From the NCBI GenBank assembly GCA_964247055.1, contig OZ176051.1, positions 14,074,001 through 14,138,000 of the forward strand: DNA of 64,000 nt, given 5' to 3'. The stretch's first letter is position 1. Each line of letters opens with the position of its first letter. A program made the position numbers and the translations under genes. Positions 1 through 13,387 of this stretch are shown here, piece after piece. The DNA comes from Paragordius varius (taxonomy: Eukaryota; Nematomorpha). The notes below the pieces were generated by a model that had not been told where the DNA came from, did not search any database, and worked only from the letters and a program-made list of their open reading frames with translations.

Positions 1-490
1 CATATCTATCACACTATACATAAGCCTCTTTTAGATTTTTAATACTTTGGCTCTTAGCTTGTTTAGTATCTCATTTAATGCCTAGAATTTGTTATCCATG
101 CATGGAATATTACTTGTATCGACTTGATTGTTTGAATTTTTAAACATATGTACACGAGGAATGATTGTTATTTTTGAATTAATACAAATTTAAAAAGTAA
201 ATTTTGGAAAAATCCTATTGGTGGCCTCAATTTTCTTTTTTGTTTTGGCCTTTCCATGCCATTAGGTATCAGAAAATGCAAAAATAATGGGGTGGTGCAA
301 AACCTTGTTGACTAGTGTAATTAATTATTACATTTATAGCTGATATGATAATTTCTACTTCACTCATTTTTACTTTGATGGAAGAATTGAAATATATGTA
401 TAAATGTACTAATTAAAGAATATGAATGTGCAGACCGCCAAGATTTTCATTTTATGAGAATGGGCCGCTGAAAAATTGCCGACCCCTGTT
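1..490 (-). mobile_element. hAT transposon debris (TTF/ZMYM-like), left edge
   Basis: The minus strand of about 340-410 reads as a worn piece of hAT transposase. It matches the better copy near 63130-63190, including the short stretch LPSK...EVEII. A hAT-style end with CCCCTG lies near 475-488. Bases 1-310 also match 25190-25810 in direct orientation, so the window opens inside a duplicated repeat segment. No open frame survives. The family call rests on the match to the right-edge copy. Confidence 0.5.
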
Positions 491-1439
491 TTAGTGTGTG
501 GTAAAAGTTTATCGAAAACTTTATGTTTTAGAACTAAAAATAAATTTGAAAATAACATGTATCAAAGGGTTAGAAACATTAAAAAAATAATGCACATTAA
601 TGAATATCAGCTAAAAAATATTGGCCAATTCACTTTACAGTTAACTATGTGAAATAACGATCATTCTGTAAAATATAATGAATTTCTTCTCGATGTAGGC
701 ATTGAAAAACATTTTTTACAAAATTATTGTTATTGCTCATACTTTGCTGTAATATGAATTGGCCAACATTAATGTGAGAGCGCCTGCATTAAATTGTATA
801 TTGTAAAATCAAAATAAATAAATTGAAATTACTTGTTTGAGAATATTGATATGATGAATGTTTTTCTTTTTTCTCTCCTTTGTTAACTATTAAAATGTCA
901 GAAATTAATAAAGTAACAAACAATATCATTATGGAAATGGATAGTAAAAAAAATGCATTTTTTGCTCTGTCTTCCCTTAACTCAAAAATTAAAATTTGAA
1001 CCCATTTCCTTATAAAAATTAAAATATGTAAATTGTCTTTCACACTATATTAAAAAAAATATATTTTTACGCATTAATATATTACTCCAAATGATATTTT
1101 ATTTGTAATTATCTTAATTTAACAGAGGCAAAAAAAATACATTTTTAATTTTGTGAATCCATAAAATTATAATACTATAATTTTTGATAACAAAATAATT
1201 TCGGACTTAAAAATTTATAAGCACTTAATTTTTGATGTCAACTATCTATGCTTAATTATTTATTTTTTACACTTTTTTAAAGTGTTTACCGGAGAAAATT
1301 TAAAGGTGTATATTAATTATCAACTTATAAAAAAACTGCTTTTTGAGATAAAGGAAAAAAGCATTTTTTCGCTTTTTCTTTCGTTCACTCAATAATAATT
1401 ATCTTTATTCTTTGCCAGTATACGTGCAATCAGGCAATC

Positions 1440-1561
1440 ATTGGTTACATTTCCGTATATAAAAATAATAAATTTTGGGCCCCCCTCAAAATAGAAAGGG
1501 GGCCTAAATTTAATTTTAATATAAAAGGGCCCCTGTTTTGCCTTAGGGCCCCCCCGCACTG
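1440..1561. mobile_element. hAT-like terminal sequence rich in GGGCCC
   Basis: Read inward on the minus strand from 1561, the sequence opens CAGTGCGGGGGGGCCC and repeats GGGCCC blocks. This is the style of hAT/ZMYM-type ends and resembles the terminus at 62445. It may be the right end of the hAT debris at the window start. The frame open across it on the minus strand has no family resemblance and is probably non-coding. Confidence 0.35.
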
Positions 1562-2288
1562 CTCCTTCAAGCTCCCCGTAGTTTCGCACTGCATCGTCGT
1601 CGAATATACCGTATCCACACCATGTTTTCAAACACCAAAAAGTAGGCTTCAACAAATACAACTTTTAAAGAATAGTAGGCATATTAATAATAATATTTGA
1701 ATGACTTAATCTAATCATATGAATAGCTAATTCTCTGCATTTTTTGTGTTATTTCAAATAAACTAGCCCATCTTAGAGAATTGGCGAAAATTTGAAAATT
1801 TCGGTGCCTACATTTTAAAATTTAAATATTATATATATTCCTATTTAATTTAGGTATATGATATATTCTAATAATATTTTTTGAGAAAGTATCTAGCTCA
1901 AAAAAAATAATTCTGTAACGGAATTTTACGATTATTACAAAAGTGGTAGGTAATAACTTGCATCACTTGTTATAAAAATAACTTTAATCCATCAATTTTT
2001 AAAAATATATTATAATTATTTAAAAAAATTTTTATTATTGACTAAAATACAGATATGGTTTATTAGCCAAATTATTTGACAGTTATTTGTATGGCATAAA
2101 TATTTTTCTTAAATAAATTACGGTGTAGTATATTTGACATGATTTTTAGTTGATTAGTAAATATGGCTATACTTTTTAAAAAACTTTTTTAAATTAAATA
2201 AAATTTTGATTTGATAATACCAATTATTCTTCGGAAAAAAGAAATTTCATATATATGTTAATTCAGTTATCAATAATTTAAAAATAAT
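1562..2288. other. AT-rich intergenic stretch upstream of the SLC46 gene
   Basis: I see no coding or repeat structure that I can name. It presumably holds the promoter and 5' UTR of the transporter gene that starts at 2289, but no clear core promoter element stands out in this AT-rich sequence. Confidence 0.4.
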
Positions 2289-5200
2289 ATGTATTCATCG
2301 GAATTAGAAAGCAAACCGAAAGGCACCAAAATAAAATTATATTTTATTGCTTTGATCGGAATGATTCAGAAAGTTTCAATAGAGCCGGGTCTCCTATTTT
2401 TCACATCAGCTCAAGTGCTGAATTACCCCGTGTACCATACATTAGTGGTTAATAAAGCCAGGGAATATACATTATGTCATGCATACTATACTGACTGGAC
2501 CAAAGCTTTATCTTACGATTTAGGAGCCAATCAAGGCGACAAATATAATAGAAATATGGAGGCTTCTTTAGTTTATGCCAAGTATCACTCTGCATATCCC
2601 AATTTCAATTACACAAATTGTAAACGAATCCTAAGGCTCCCACTCAAAACAAAAATTAATGCCATACCTCATGAAACTAATTTCACCACATATAATATGA
2701 CAACAAATATAACTAGCAGGAATAACGATGATTTAATTTCGACAACAAGTAGTTCGTTGTTCGAAATGAACTATAATGTGTCCCCTGCATATAATCCTGC
2801 CCAACTTCAAAAGTCACTGGAAATCGAGGTACAAACCCTTGCTGCTAATTATATTTTCTATTCAACTGTTTGTGCATCTGCGCCCGCCATTATTCTTGCA
2901 TTCGTTGTGGGTGTTTGGTCCGATTATTTTTCAAGGACTCAACCCATTATTTTCCCCTTCATTGGAGGGTTCGCTTCTGCCCTTTTCAATATGTTTTCTG
3001 CCATTTATCCTCACCTCAACATATTCTACGTTAATTTGGGATCCCTACTTTTGGGTTTGTTTGGTGGCTTAGAAATTTTATCGATGGCTTGTTTTAGCTA
3101 TGTTTCATGTTGTTATGACAAAGAAGAACGGACAGTTAGATTTGCTTTGGTAAAAAGTTTTGCCACAACCGGAATTTTAATTGGAACCATTTTGGGTACC
3201 ATCCTTTTAAAGTATATACCGAATTTAGGACAAATATTTCTGGTTATAGCAATGTTTCATCTTACAGCCATACTCTACCTTTCCTGCCTCTTTTGGTTTC
3301 AAGAAAAAACGTATTTTGTTAATTTTATACAATATAAAAACAATCCATATGCTTGGGTTTTCTAGGAGAAATATTGTTTAATTGTAAGTAGCTTTTGCTA
3401 GTTTTTGCTGATATTTCATAACCATAAAAAGGGACTTATTTGTTAAAGGTTATATTTTAAATGCAAATATTGCCTTTTTAAGTTAAACAGTTATAATTTA
3501 TTCCGATTTCACAATTTATGAGTAGTATTGATAGAAAATTTAATATGCACCATTTAATCCTACAGTTTATACTCCAAATTCGGGCCAAAGAGAAGGGCTA
3601 GCTTTTGGGATTTAATGCATGGCATGATTCCAGCCCCTATTTTAGCCAAGAAGAATTCAGGCACCAAATATGGCTGGTTTATCATTTTTCCTTCGATTGG
3701 AAAGTTCTGTAGTGGTCTGAAAAACAATTTAATTCATCAAAAAATTTTGTGCTTAACATTGTTAATCACCTTATTCAACATTGATACAATAGGTATTCTC
3801 AAATTTATGCTTAATAATGAATATATATAATACATTTGTAAATTTTATAAGAATGATCGCGAGTGATCTTGGAAAACAAATTATCATTTTGGATTATTAA
3901 TTTTAATTTGGAATGTTAACATTTCTAATAATACCCACAACTTTTTTTGAATCATGTTTATCAAATTTATAGGTTTTAATTATAGTACATTTTGCAAAAA
4001 CCCTAACATGCCATAAGAATCAATAAAAATCTCTTTGAGAAATTATTTTGCATATGACATCACTAAGGTAAGTGGTGTAGATTGGTCAAAATATATGATT
4101 AAAAGTAATATATAGCAATAAATGTTGTTAAATACATCTAGGTGAATTCGATACACTATATTTGTATACCATTGAAAAATTTAAATGGTCCCCTGATATG
4201 TATGCCAATTTCGTCCTAGTTTGGAAAACGGGTGGAGTTATAAGTCTCACCATTATATTACCTATACTCAGCAATCGCCTTGGTCTTTCAGACTTAACTA
4301 TTGCGGCTTTGGGTGTTTTAAGTTCTCTCAGTGGATCCTTCATGTTTGCTCTTGCTAAAAAAGGATATGTCATGTTTATTGGTACATGATATATATATAT
4401 ATATATATACATATATTGTATTGAAATAGAAATATGATAAAAAAATATTTTTTTTATGGACTTATAAAAAATGTTTTTATTTTGACTTATGAAAAATGTA
4501 TATTTATGTTTGAAAAACACAAATTTTTGTTTGCGAAATGTCAACCAACCAAAAATACAAAAGAAAAAACGATTGCCTTTAAGCGATAATTTTTTTTCCT
4601 GGTTTTGTAATAAAAGTCATCAATATTACCAAATATTTTTGTGCACTACTACTACACTCTGAAAAATAATTTATTCAAAAAAAACATTTTTTAAGTTTTA
4701 CTTTCATTGGTTCGGATTAAATTTTAAGTATAATAAATCACAAATTATATTTTAGCGGCCACAATAAGCATGTTGGATGTGCTACCAAATATAACGGTCA
4801 ATTCATGCGTAACTCAGGATATACCCAACAAAGATTTAGGTACTTAAAATTTAAACACTAATCTATCAAAAAAGTTATGAATTAAGTAAAAATTGCAATA
4901 AAAATTTGACAATAATTATTATAAAGTACTTCCCAGTCAAAAATTCTTTTAAGTCAGGAAATCAAAACGTTTTCCCAGTACTCAAACAAATTCCTAGGTC
5001 AATCATAACGTGTTCTAAACCATGTATATTATTTTAGAAAATAAAAATTTTATTAATGACATTCTTTTACCACTTTTTGCCAACTAAACATAGGATATTA
5101 TTTAGAAAAAGCAAATATCTATACCATAATTTTAATATTATATGCTCCAAGTTTGATCAATCATTATATTGCTTATTATACGGTAAAATCTAAAATTATA

Positions 5201-7719
5201 GGGAAAAAACCTAAAAATATAAAGACCATTAATTTTTTTAAAAAGACAACCATAATTTAAATTTAAATCTTTCCCATATATATGATTTATTTACAATTAA
5301 AAAATATATAATTGATTGTGTTACCAATATAAATCTCTATTCTATTCTTTGCAATTTTTAACAATTATTTAGATTTTTAAAAAATTAAGATTCAAAAATA
5401 TGGTTGTCTTTTAGAAACAAATATTTGCCTTTATATTTTTACGTTTTGTTCGTATAATTTCAGTTTTTATTGTGAAATTATGGTTTGAGCGCAATCCATC
5501 AAAAATAATATTTTAAACTATAAAAATACACAGAGTGAAACCTTTATAAGGTCGCCTCCCCCCACTATAAGTTTTTTTATATCTCCCTAATTCATGACTG
5601 TCCACTTTCTAAATTTTGAAAAAAGCCCTAATTTTTTAATTTAAATCGTTTAAAACTTAATACCACCTTGTACATGATTTGTGAATAATTATTCATTCTT
5701 TATAATTATAAATCTATAATTAATATATATCATTTAAAATAAAACCGACTTCATTGATGATTGAAAAAACGTGTTTCAATCGATTAACTGGAAAAGTTTT
5801 TATTGACTGGAAAATCGCTTGGTTTGATTTGAAAATTTTTCTCATGTACATTTGATATCTTTATAGGCCAAATATTTGCAATATTAGCCAGTACGACATC
5901 CGTATCCTCCATATTCTCGTCCTACATCTATACACATCTTTATGAGTTTGCCATTCAAATTCATACGGGGGGTTGGGCCTTCCTTAACAATGTGGGTGCC
6001 AGTATTGTCTATTTCTTCTCAGTTTTATTACTTACACTTACGTTTCCGCTTATCAGGTTGGCTTTGTGTTCAATTATATATATATTTATATGAAACACTA
6101 TCGTTATTTTCTATGATGGTTTTTATGGCGATTTCAATGGATATTTATAAGGAGTTAAAATATGTCATTCATAAATATATATTACATTTTCCAATTTTAG
6201 AAACACCCTAAACATTTCTAATTCATCCAAAAATAAATTAGGTATTTATGCTATAATAAATATTACCCATTTTGTTAAAAAATTTCGTTTTTGACAAAGA
6301 ATTAGAGGAAGGATTCTGCGTACATTTAAAAACTGGAATTGCACGAATTCCTATGGATTGATTGTTAATTTGGATAAAACAAAAGTAATGATGAATGCTG
6401 GTATAAGCAAATTAAATTTGCCGACAATGCGGTAAAGAAATTAAAAGCTAATTCCATCCAATGTTTACAATGTAAATTTTGGTTACTTAAAAATATACCA
6501 ATCTTACAAAACTTTCCCATCAAATAAATTAATTAAATTTTATATGCCAATCAATGCAAGTATTTCCGAATATCCTTATCCCTTATCATCAATGAGTTTG
6601 GAATTAAAAGACTTAACTTTGTTGGCTGGTAAGGTATTAGCAAATGTAGGAGGACTTGGAAAAACTATCAAGCTTCGCATCTCACAGTTGTTTCAAAAAA
6701 AAGATCAATTTGTGGAAAAAAATTTATTTCATCAAAAAGATACATTAATAAGCAACAATAGAACAATTATAATACTTCCAAAGAGCTAATCAACCCGTAT
6801 TACAATATGGGTCAGAGATATGGGAACTGACAAATTAAAACGCGCAAACGTTTGAAAACAACAATTTTAGATTAACACAATCCCAACAAGTTCAATATGT
6901 AAACTATTCAAAATTGTACAGCGTAACGCAATTTGACAATTTGAACATTGATTTACCTCATGATATATTATGGATAAAACAATTAAAAGATACGTCGTTT
7001 CTTTCGGGACAACTTTTTCCATGATATTTGACATAATATATTAATTTATAGTTTTAAATACTTTAGATTATTTTTTAAAAACTAATATATTTGAAATTAA
7101 ATATAATTATTAATGTTGATCAAGACAATTAAGTTAAGGGAAAATCTATATTTCCTTGTTAAATAACGGAAAATGAAATATAAAAATTGATTAATCATAT
7201 GCTAAAATCATATATATTATATCAATATGAATTTATTTAATCAAGAAATAAACACATTGTTTTCAGAGAGAATTTGAACTGTTTAAGGGTATATGTTTAT
7301 TTTTCGTTTCAATAATAATTGTCCTTTGGGATGTGAAGGTATTTCGAGATTGTCAACGTAGATATCAAATAAAAATTATCGTGTAAATAATTAAAAATGA
7401 TTTATCAAATTTAGTATTCAATGTTTTTTGAAATGTAATATAGTCCGTTTATATTTTCTTTACAAGGTGGACATATAAGATTGACAAAAAACTGGCTGAA
7501 GTTAGAAAAGGTATAAACACATCGTTAGAAATGTCAGAATTTCAATCAGAATCCCCCATCCTCGAAACAGCGGCGACGACCTCATCAAACAACAACAGTA
7601 ACAATACAGATGCAGAGTTGGAAAGAGATAAAGTACAAGAATCTTTGGCTCAAAATCTACAGAAAAAAAGAGTTTCGTATGGTGCTTTAATAAAACAAGA
7701 TGTTTCATCAGACATTTAA
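2289..7719 (+). CDS. SLC46-family major facilitator transporter (proton-coupled folate transporter-like), six exons
   Basis: Exons inferred from GT-AG sites with matching phases: 2289-3310, 3566-3792, 4142-4381, 4756-4839, 5867-6056 and 7467-7719, giving about 671 residues. Near the N terminus VSIEPGLLFF matches the first SLC46 helix. A long extracellular loop follows, with several N-x-T/S sites (NYT, NFT, NMT, NIT). Then comes the family motif GVWSDYFSR between helices 2 and 3. Exons 3-5 match SLC46 helices 7-12 (WSPDMY, LSNRLGLSD, GQIFAILAST). Exon 6 is a polar, probably cytoplasmic tail. Human SLC46 members have about 460 residues, so this one is long, mainly in loop 1 and the tail. SLC46 proteins are proton-coupled carriers of folate and related solutes or of muropeptides; the substrate here cannot be told. 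The exon 1 donor at 3311 is the least certain junction. The gene converges on the Mondo gene. Confidence 0.87.
4920..5820. repeat. Degenerate foldback arms inside SLC46 intron 4
   Basis: Around 4930-5000 the sequence carries AAACGTTTTCCCAGT-like units. Around 5765-5815 the inverted form, ATTGACTGGAAAA, appears. These are the subterminal units of the foldback palindromes at 19.97-22.24 kb, so an old copy probably sits in this intron and explains its length. Confidence 0.5.
6300..6800 (+). mobile_element. Possible LINE reverse transcriptase scrap in SLC46 intron 5
   Basis: Near 6300-6430 a short stretch reads like the region after the YADD box of non-LTR reverse transcriptases (VNLDKTKVMM). 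The open stretch 6544-6789 that follows shows no family I recognise. It may be part of the same relic. The frame is not maintained between them. Confidence 0.3.
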
Positions 7720-7980
7720 GTTATACATATTAATAATCTTTTTTGTACATATATGTATCTCTAAATTGAATTTATCGATGTGTAAAGGCAACTATATTCA
7801 TTATCCAACCAATATGTGATACCAAAATTTATAATATAAATTATAAAAAAATAATTTTGTTCTATATATTTTATTCTACATAATATAGATTCTTTAACAT
7901 GATTAGTTGTGATGATTGCATAGTAATAGTGATAAAATCGAATGTAAAGAGATACAATAAATAAAAGCCATCATTTAAAA

Positions 7981-8209
7981 CAGGGGTGACTAACACGCGG
8001 CGCTCCGAATTTCTGCTGCCCGTGAGAAATTTTCATTACAAAATCTTACGGAATCTAAGAAAAAATTATTTTTAAAAATTTTTTGATAAATCTTTCTAAA
8101 TTTTGTGTTTTTACAGTCAGATCTAAAATCTAATAAAATTTTTGTTAATGCTCATTATTTTCCAAATTTAGCCCGCCTGGATTTGTGATCTTTGTGTTAG
8201 ACACCCCTG
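7981..8209. mobile_element. hAT-type MITE between two convergent genes
   Basis: This 229-bp element opens CAGGGGTGACTAACACGCGG and closes GTTAGACACCCCTG, which are inverted hAT-style ends. No clear 8-bp duplication is visible (ATTTAAAA against ATATGAAT), so it is old or the flanks have changed. It separates the 3' ends of the SLC46 and Mondo genes. Confidence 0.7.
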
Positions 8210-8350
8210 ATATGAATATTGCATAGATAAAAATTTGACACTCTTCTCCCGTTTTGGGATAGATATTCACATGACCAGAGCACATAAAAAAATAAACGTA
8301 AGCCCCCCTTACATAAAACAAATTCAATTCAATTCAAATAAATGATTTGG

Positions 8351-11300
8351 TTAAGTAACAGGGTAATTGGTAGTTGTTGGTGGGACTAAAATATCATAAT
8401 CGCTTGTAGTTTTCATGTGATTTGCAAATTGGTGAGGATCGGATAAAATACATGTTCGTGAACTGATACCCACAAGCCCGTTGGAAACAACTAAAAAATA
8501 TTATAAATTAATGCAATAGTTGATTAATGCCAAATAAATTTGAAATGGGGAAAAAAAATTTTTAGTATTGTTTTTTGTAAAAAAAACTTACTTGGACGGA
8601 GAAATGCGAGCGTAAAAAACGAATTAACCCAATTCATGATAGATTGGCACAGAGAATCTAGGCTTTGTCCAATTATAACATTGGCATTGTACGAGGCAAA
8701 CAATGGTTTCACAATGATACAAAACTATAAATTAGACGGCGACAAATAAATTTACTTTTTTACTAATTGTAATAATTGATTAAACAAAAGCATTAGACTT
8801 TATCATTTGAGTGGTTTATAGTATAGGATAAATTTTACATATTTATATGAATGAAAAAAACAACAACATATTTTTTTAAATTTAAGCCGGCCGTTATAAA
8901 GCTAGCGGACAAGAAACATTAAAGAGATCATATTTAATAATTTGTAGATTTTAGAGGGTTTTGAGACAAACATAATTTCAACTCTCAAAAAAAGGCTATA
9001 CAAAATTAAAGATGAGATTTAAAAAAGAACAAGTAGTACAATTTTATATTTCCAATGTGTATCACACTGGTTTCTAAGGTAGGTTTCAAAGCGTTGAGTA
9101 CAGGCCTGTTCTAACCGTTCTTTAATTCTTTCCTTCGCTAAGCTTTGGAGATGGTTATGATCATTGAAAATATTTGAGTTAATTATGAAATGGTTTGGCA
9201 CATTTTGCGGCACAACGTGTAAAAGATTATTACGTTCACCATCCATGGTATTGAGTGATCTTTGACACATTCTAACAGCACCAACCCCCCCAAAAAATAG
9301 CGTAAAATTTAATTTTAAGTTAGTTTAATTCAAACAATAATGTTTTAAAATAAGGTTTCTCCATCAGAGATTGTTAATAACCAAAAGTATTAATTAATAA
9401 AATAAAGTAATATAACTTGTGATCAACAGATCACAAAACTAAATGTTACCCAATATCCTGTTTAAGGGTATTCATGTGAGTTCTCAACTTGATAACATTC
9501 TGGGTACTTTTAGCAATTTCTTCCCGCATTTGTTTAATATGTTCACAAGCTATGTATGTTTCAAATGTATCATTAAAAAGAAAATCATGTATGAAAATTT
9601 TCCATTTTAAGAGTAAAAAGTTAGAAACAACATTTATACCCCGGTTTAATATAGCGGCCTTTGATAATTTTGTTGGTGGAACAGGACGGGCGTTAGGTAA
9701 AAATGCAGATGAAGGCAAATTGAGGTTATTCCAGACCCCTGAAATCGATGGTTGTGCAATAGTTTGTGGTAAAACAGATAGGATATCATCAAATCCTTGC
9801 TAAAACAAATAAATAAGGAAAAGAGTAATAATAACTTTCAAAATAGAGGACAAACCAATAATATTTACCCACAAAAATTGATTGCCAACCAAGGCTTAAA
9901 GAAAAACTAACCCTTCATTATTGTTTGCGCAATCCCGGCTTATAATAAAAAAGTTTTAACACAATTTCAGCGATAAACATCATATATCACACACACAAAC
10001 GTTTTATTAAACCTTTATATAACATCGCCGTTTATGCTCTGATGTAATATGAGTGTATCGTTTTCTCTCATCGTACGTCATAAAAAGTGGTGCGCACCCC
10101 AAATTATTTTGGGCCATAGAAATTGAGTGGGATGACAAAGATTGACGACTTGTTTGATTGTTGTTCAATGTCAATGACAATAATGTTGAATTTGGGGTCG
10201 ACAAATTTGCAGTTACCATTGCTGAATGGTTGGGATAGGGACCGGCAGGTGCAATTTTTCGATAATAAGGTCTTACAACTGTTATATTATTATTACTGGA
10301 TGTAATTGATGCGTTTAGCAAAGGAGTGGTCTCATTGTTGCCACCTAAAAAACTTTTTTGCATTTCGACATTATTTCGTGTCAAAGACGATTCATGATTG
10401 GCCTCCAATGTTTTATTAAGGCAAATATTTGAGGAGGCTATGGTTGAAAAAACTAAGGGTGTGCTGCTTGTTTTTGCTGTTGTAATTAAACTTGGAATAA
10501 AAGTACATGGCATCATCTAGTAATCAGTAAATACTATAACATAAACTAAAAACGAAATATTTTTAATATTAAAACAACCATACGGTATAATTTTTTGTTT
10601 TTTTGCTAAAAACCATGCATATAAAATAATAAACGTTTTGAAAATAGGGTTGAATCAAAAAATAAGTGTTTGTTTTAGTTTTTGCGTTTTATACGGGTTA
10701 AATACTTTAAAATGCTTTACATAAGTGAGTTAAAAATTAAAGAAAATATTTTATATATAAATACAGGTAATACCTTGGAAACAATTGAGTTATGCGCTAG
10801 AGTTGAAACAAATGGTGCCAATAAATGTGGGGTTGAATATTGCAAAGTTAGTGGTATAGAAGAATTAACTATAAAAAAGATAAATGGTTATATAGATAAT
10901 TTTTTTAAGAAAAACTTATCCTAATATCATCTGTATATGATGGAAAAAAACCCGCAATGGCTGCCTTTTTGTTTAAGTGCTTTGAGATGTTTTCTGATGT
11001 ACATGATATCAATGTTTCATTTGGAGGCAAAACCTTTTCCAAATTGCTGGAATCGGTATTCATGTCCATTGAGGCAACTGAATTCAATGTTTTATGTTTG
11101 TATAACTGATTTTTGTCTAAAAACAAGAGTAACATATTATTTTCAATTTTTCTTTAGGAAAAAATATTAAATAAGCATTTTACGAGTTTCGAAGCAATTT
11201 CCAACATTTTTAAATTAAAAAAATAAACTAACCATTCCCTGCAATAGAATTGGTTTGGACAACGACGTCTTGATTAACAGTCTCTTCTGGCAGAGATGCG

Positions 11301-13387
11301 TTTTGTAACAAGTGATAATATGAGCGTTTTGTACTTCTTACCAATTCCTCCAGCGGTTCTAGACTTTGCATACAACGCGTATCGGGACCGCGGAGACGAT
11401 TCAGTTGAGGTTGATTTAATGTTCGACTCAAAAGTAACGTATCATGTTTATAAGTGTGGGTGGGGACGCATTTCTTTCGTTCAGATTCGCGTTTTTCAGG
11501 CGGGCAACCAGAATGGGTAGGAACCATTGGAGTTGCCGACTTTAATATTGACTCATTATGCTTTAAAGGGAAATTTGTGTCATGAACGAGAAGTTTAGTT
11601 TGATAATTTGTCATAAAAACTTTGTTGGTGTCATCTGAAATTTCGGGTTGTTTGTGATCATTCATGTTAAAAATTGCTAAAAAAATTTTTAAAGAGATAA
11701 CCTGATTATATTTCAATTACTAAAATACAGTGAGGATGATAGATTAATATTATATAGCTTTTATCTAGAAAGTTAAATGTACAATAAATAAGATACAAAA
11801 TTTGCAAAAAACAAATACTTTTGACATTTATTGACTTACGGCGTTTGGAGCTTAGTTTTAATTTACTAAACTTCTAACTCTTAAAAAACACAATTTAGAT
11901 GGCATTTTTCATCTATATATGGCTGATCACATTATTTTTACAATAAGTCTATACCATTCATATCATCAGCCACTATTTCTGTCACGCCATGGGAATTGGG
12001 GTGTAACAGATCCTCAATATTCTCAAATTCGTTAACTAGGGCCACGTCATTTAGGTATTCAGGGAACAGGCAAAACTCTTCAAAAGAACCGGCAAAACTT
12101 TTGTTAAATTGATTGTTAGAAACAACAACCTCCATCAATTCAAACAAATCGTCCGCGCTTGATGTGTTAGTCAGGGCAGCAGACGATAATTTCGTATGAT
12201 GAACATGTGATGTGGATATTGATGCGCCTGCAGACGAATTATACGAAGATAATAAAAAAGTTTCTGTGATCAAACCATCTTTCGAACTTCGCCGGCTTGA
12301 AACATCATTAAATTTTGTGATAATCTCGCCCAAATCTTTTAAAGTATGGCAAGTCTAATGACGTGAATAAAATAGTAAATATATATATATAATATGATAG
12401 GAATTGATCAAAGGTTTTTAAAATATAATATTTACCTTCAAAATATTTGGTAATTTATATTCTAATTTAAAGTTGCACTTTTTAGGCGTGATACCATGAT
12501 GATACCGAAGGCAATCTTTCATACTTGTACGCCATTTACGATATTCAGCAATAACACTATCCAATCGTCTTTTCCAGTATGTACCTTCTAGAACTATAAT
12601 CTAAAAATTATAAACACTGTATTAGTTAAATAATTCAAAGTTCCCTTTAAAAGAATCTAATTATACCTGAGGTATCTTTTCGTCTTCTGTAACTTCAAAT
12701 TGGCAAACTGATGGTTTAACCCGATAAATGACTAAAGTAGCATATAAGAATTAAATATAAGATTTGAAGACAGAATAAATATTACATACATTGCATGTGC
12801 CAGGCTCGCCACAAAATATTATTTAATCGCAATTTGTCCTTCAAATGCAGCTTCAATCCCCTAAACCAATTCCATCGAGGCGACATTGGTTTTTCACTAA
12901 AATTAATAACAAAAAACTTGTATGCTAACGTTAAACATTGAAAAAGTCGAGATAGTGAATTATCAAAAGCTGTCATATCTTCCAGTCTTTTCTGTTTGCT
13001 TAACTCATTATTGGAGTGATTTTCTTTAGGAGATGTATATATAAGTGATTGAGAATTATATTCATTATAATATACGGGTTTTATTGGGGGGTATTTAATC
13101 GATTCGCCTGTTGAAGAAGTCATAATGTCTCCCGCATTTGATAAAAAAGATAAGGGTATTTGTGACAACCTTGAATCATTTATATTTGGAGTATGAATTT
13201 GTTGAAATTGGCTATTTTCATTAATGTGTTCATTTGATTGGAGATTAATATTTTCTACAGATTTGCTCTCAATCGATGCGGAAGAGGCTTTGTCGTCAGA
13301 TTCATAGCCATTTACATCACTTATCATAAGATGTCCACTATATATTCCACCGGTGACATTATTGTTTAGATTAGAATGAAATGCCAT
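8351..13387 (-). CDS. Mondo: Mondo-family bHLH-Zip transcription factor (MondoA/ChREBP/Mio type), about twelve exons
   Basis: Inferred exons, 5' to 3' on the minus strand: 13387-12790, 12731-12667, 12600-12436, 12354-11955, 11676-11233, 11116 to about 10905, 10516-10013, 9799-9640, 9549-9450, 9271-9040, 8724-8592 and 8490-8351. Phases agree at every junction except exon 6 to 7, whose donor I could not settle. Total is roughly 1000-1050 residues. The N terminus has the Mondo conserved regions: SGHLMISD, then LKDKLRLNN.LWRAWHMQ and EGTYWKRRLD...EYRKWR. The basic region and helix 1 are RYTHITSEHKRRCYIK and GFDDILSVLP; helix 2 and zipper follow KLSKAAIL. The C-terminal dimerisation and cytoplasmic-localisation domain is clear (IVKPLFASYN, CILSDP). 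Mondo proteins pair with Mlx and switch on glucose-responsive genes. The helix 1-helix 2 loop carries an extra segment of about 25 residues. Confidence 0.93.

Noticed and set aside
1389-1661. 90-codon minus-strand frame with GGP-rich stretch
   Set aside because: It runs across GGGCCC-rich hAT-like terminal sequence and has no family resemblance.
4128-4544. 138-codon minus-strand frame
   Set aside because: It is antisense to SLC46 exon 3, which has clear homology and matching splice sites.
9489-9803. 104-codon plus-strand frame
   Set aside because: It is antisense to Mondo exons 8 and 9, which encode recognisable bHLH-Zip sequence.
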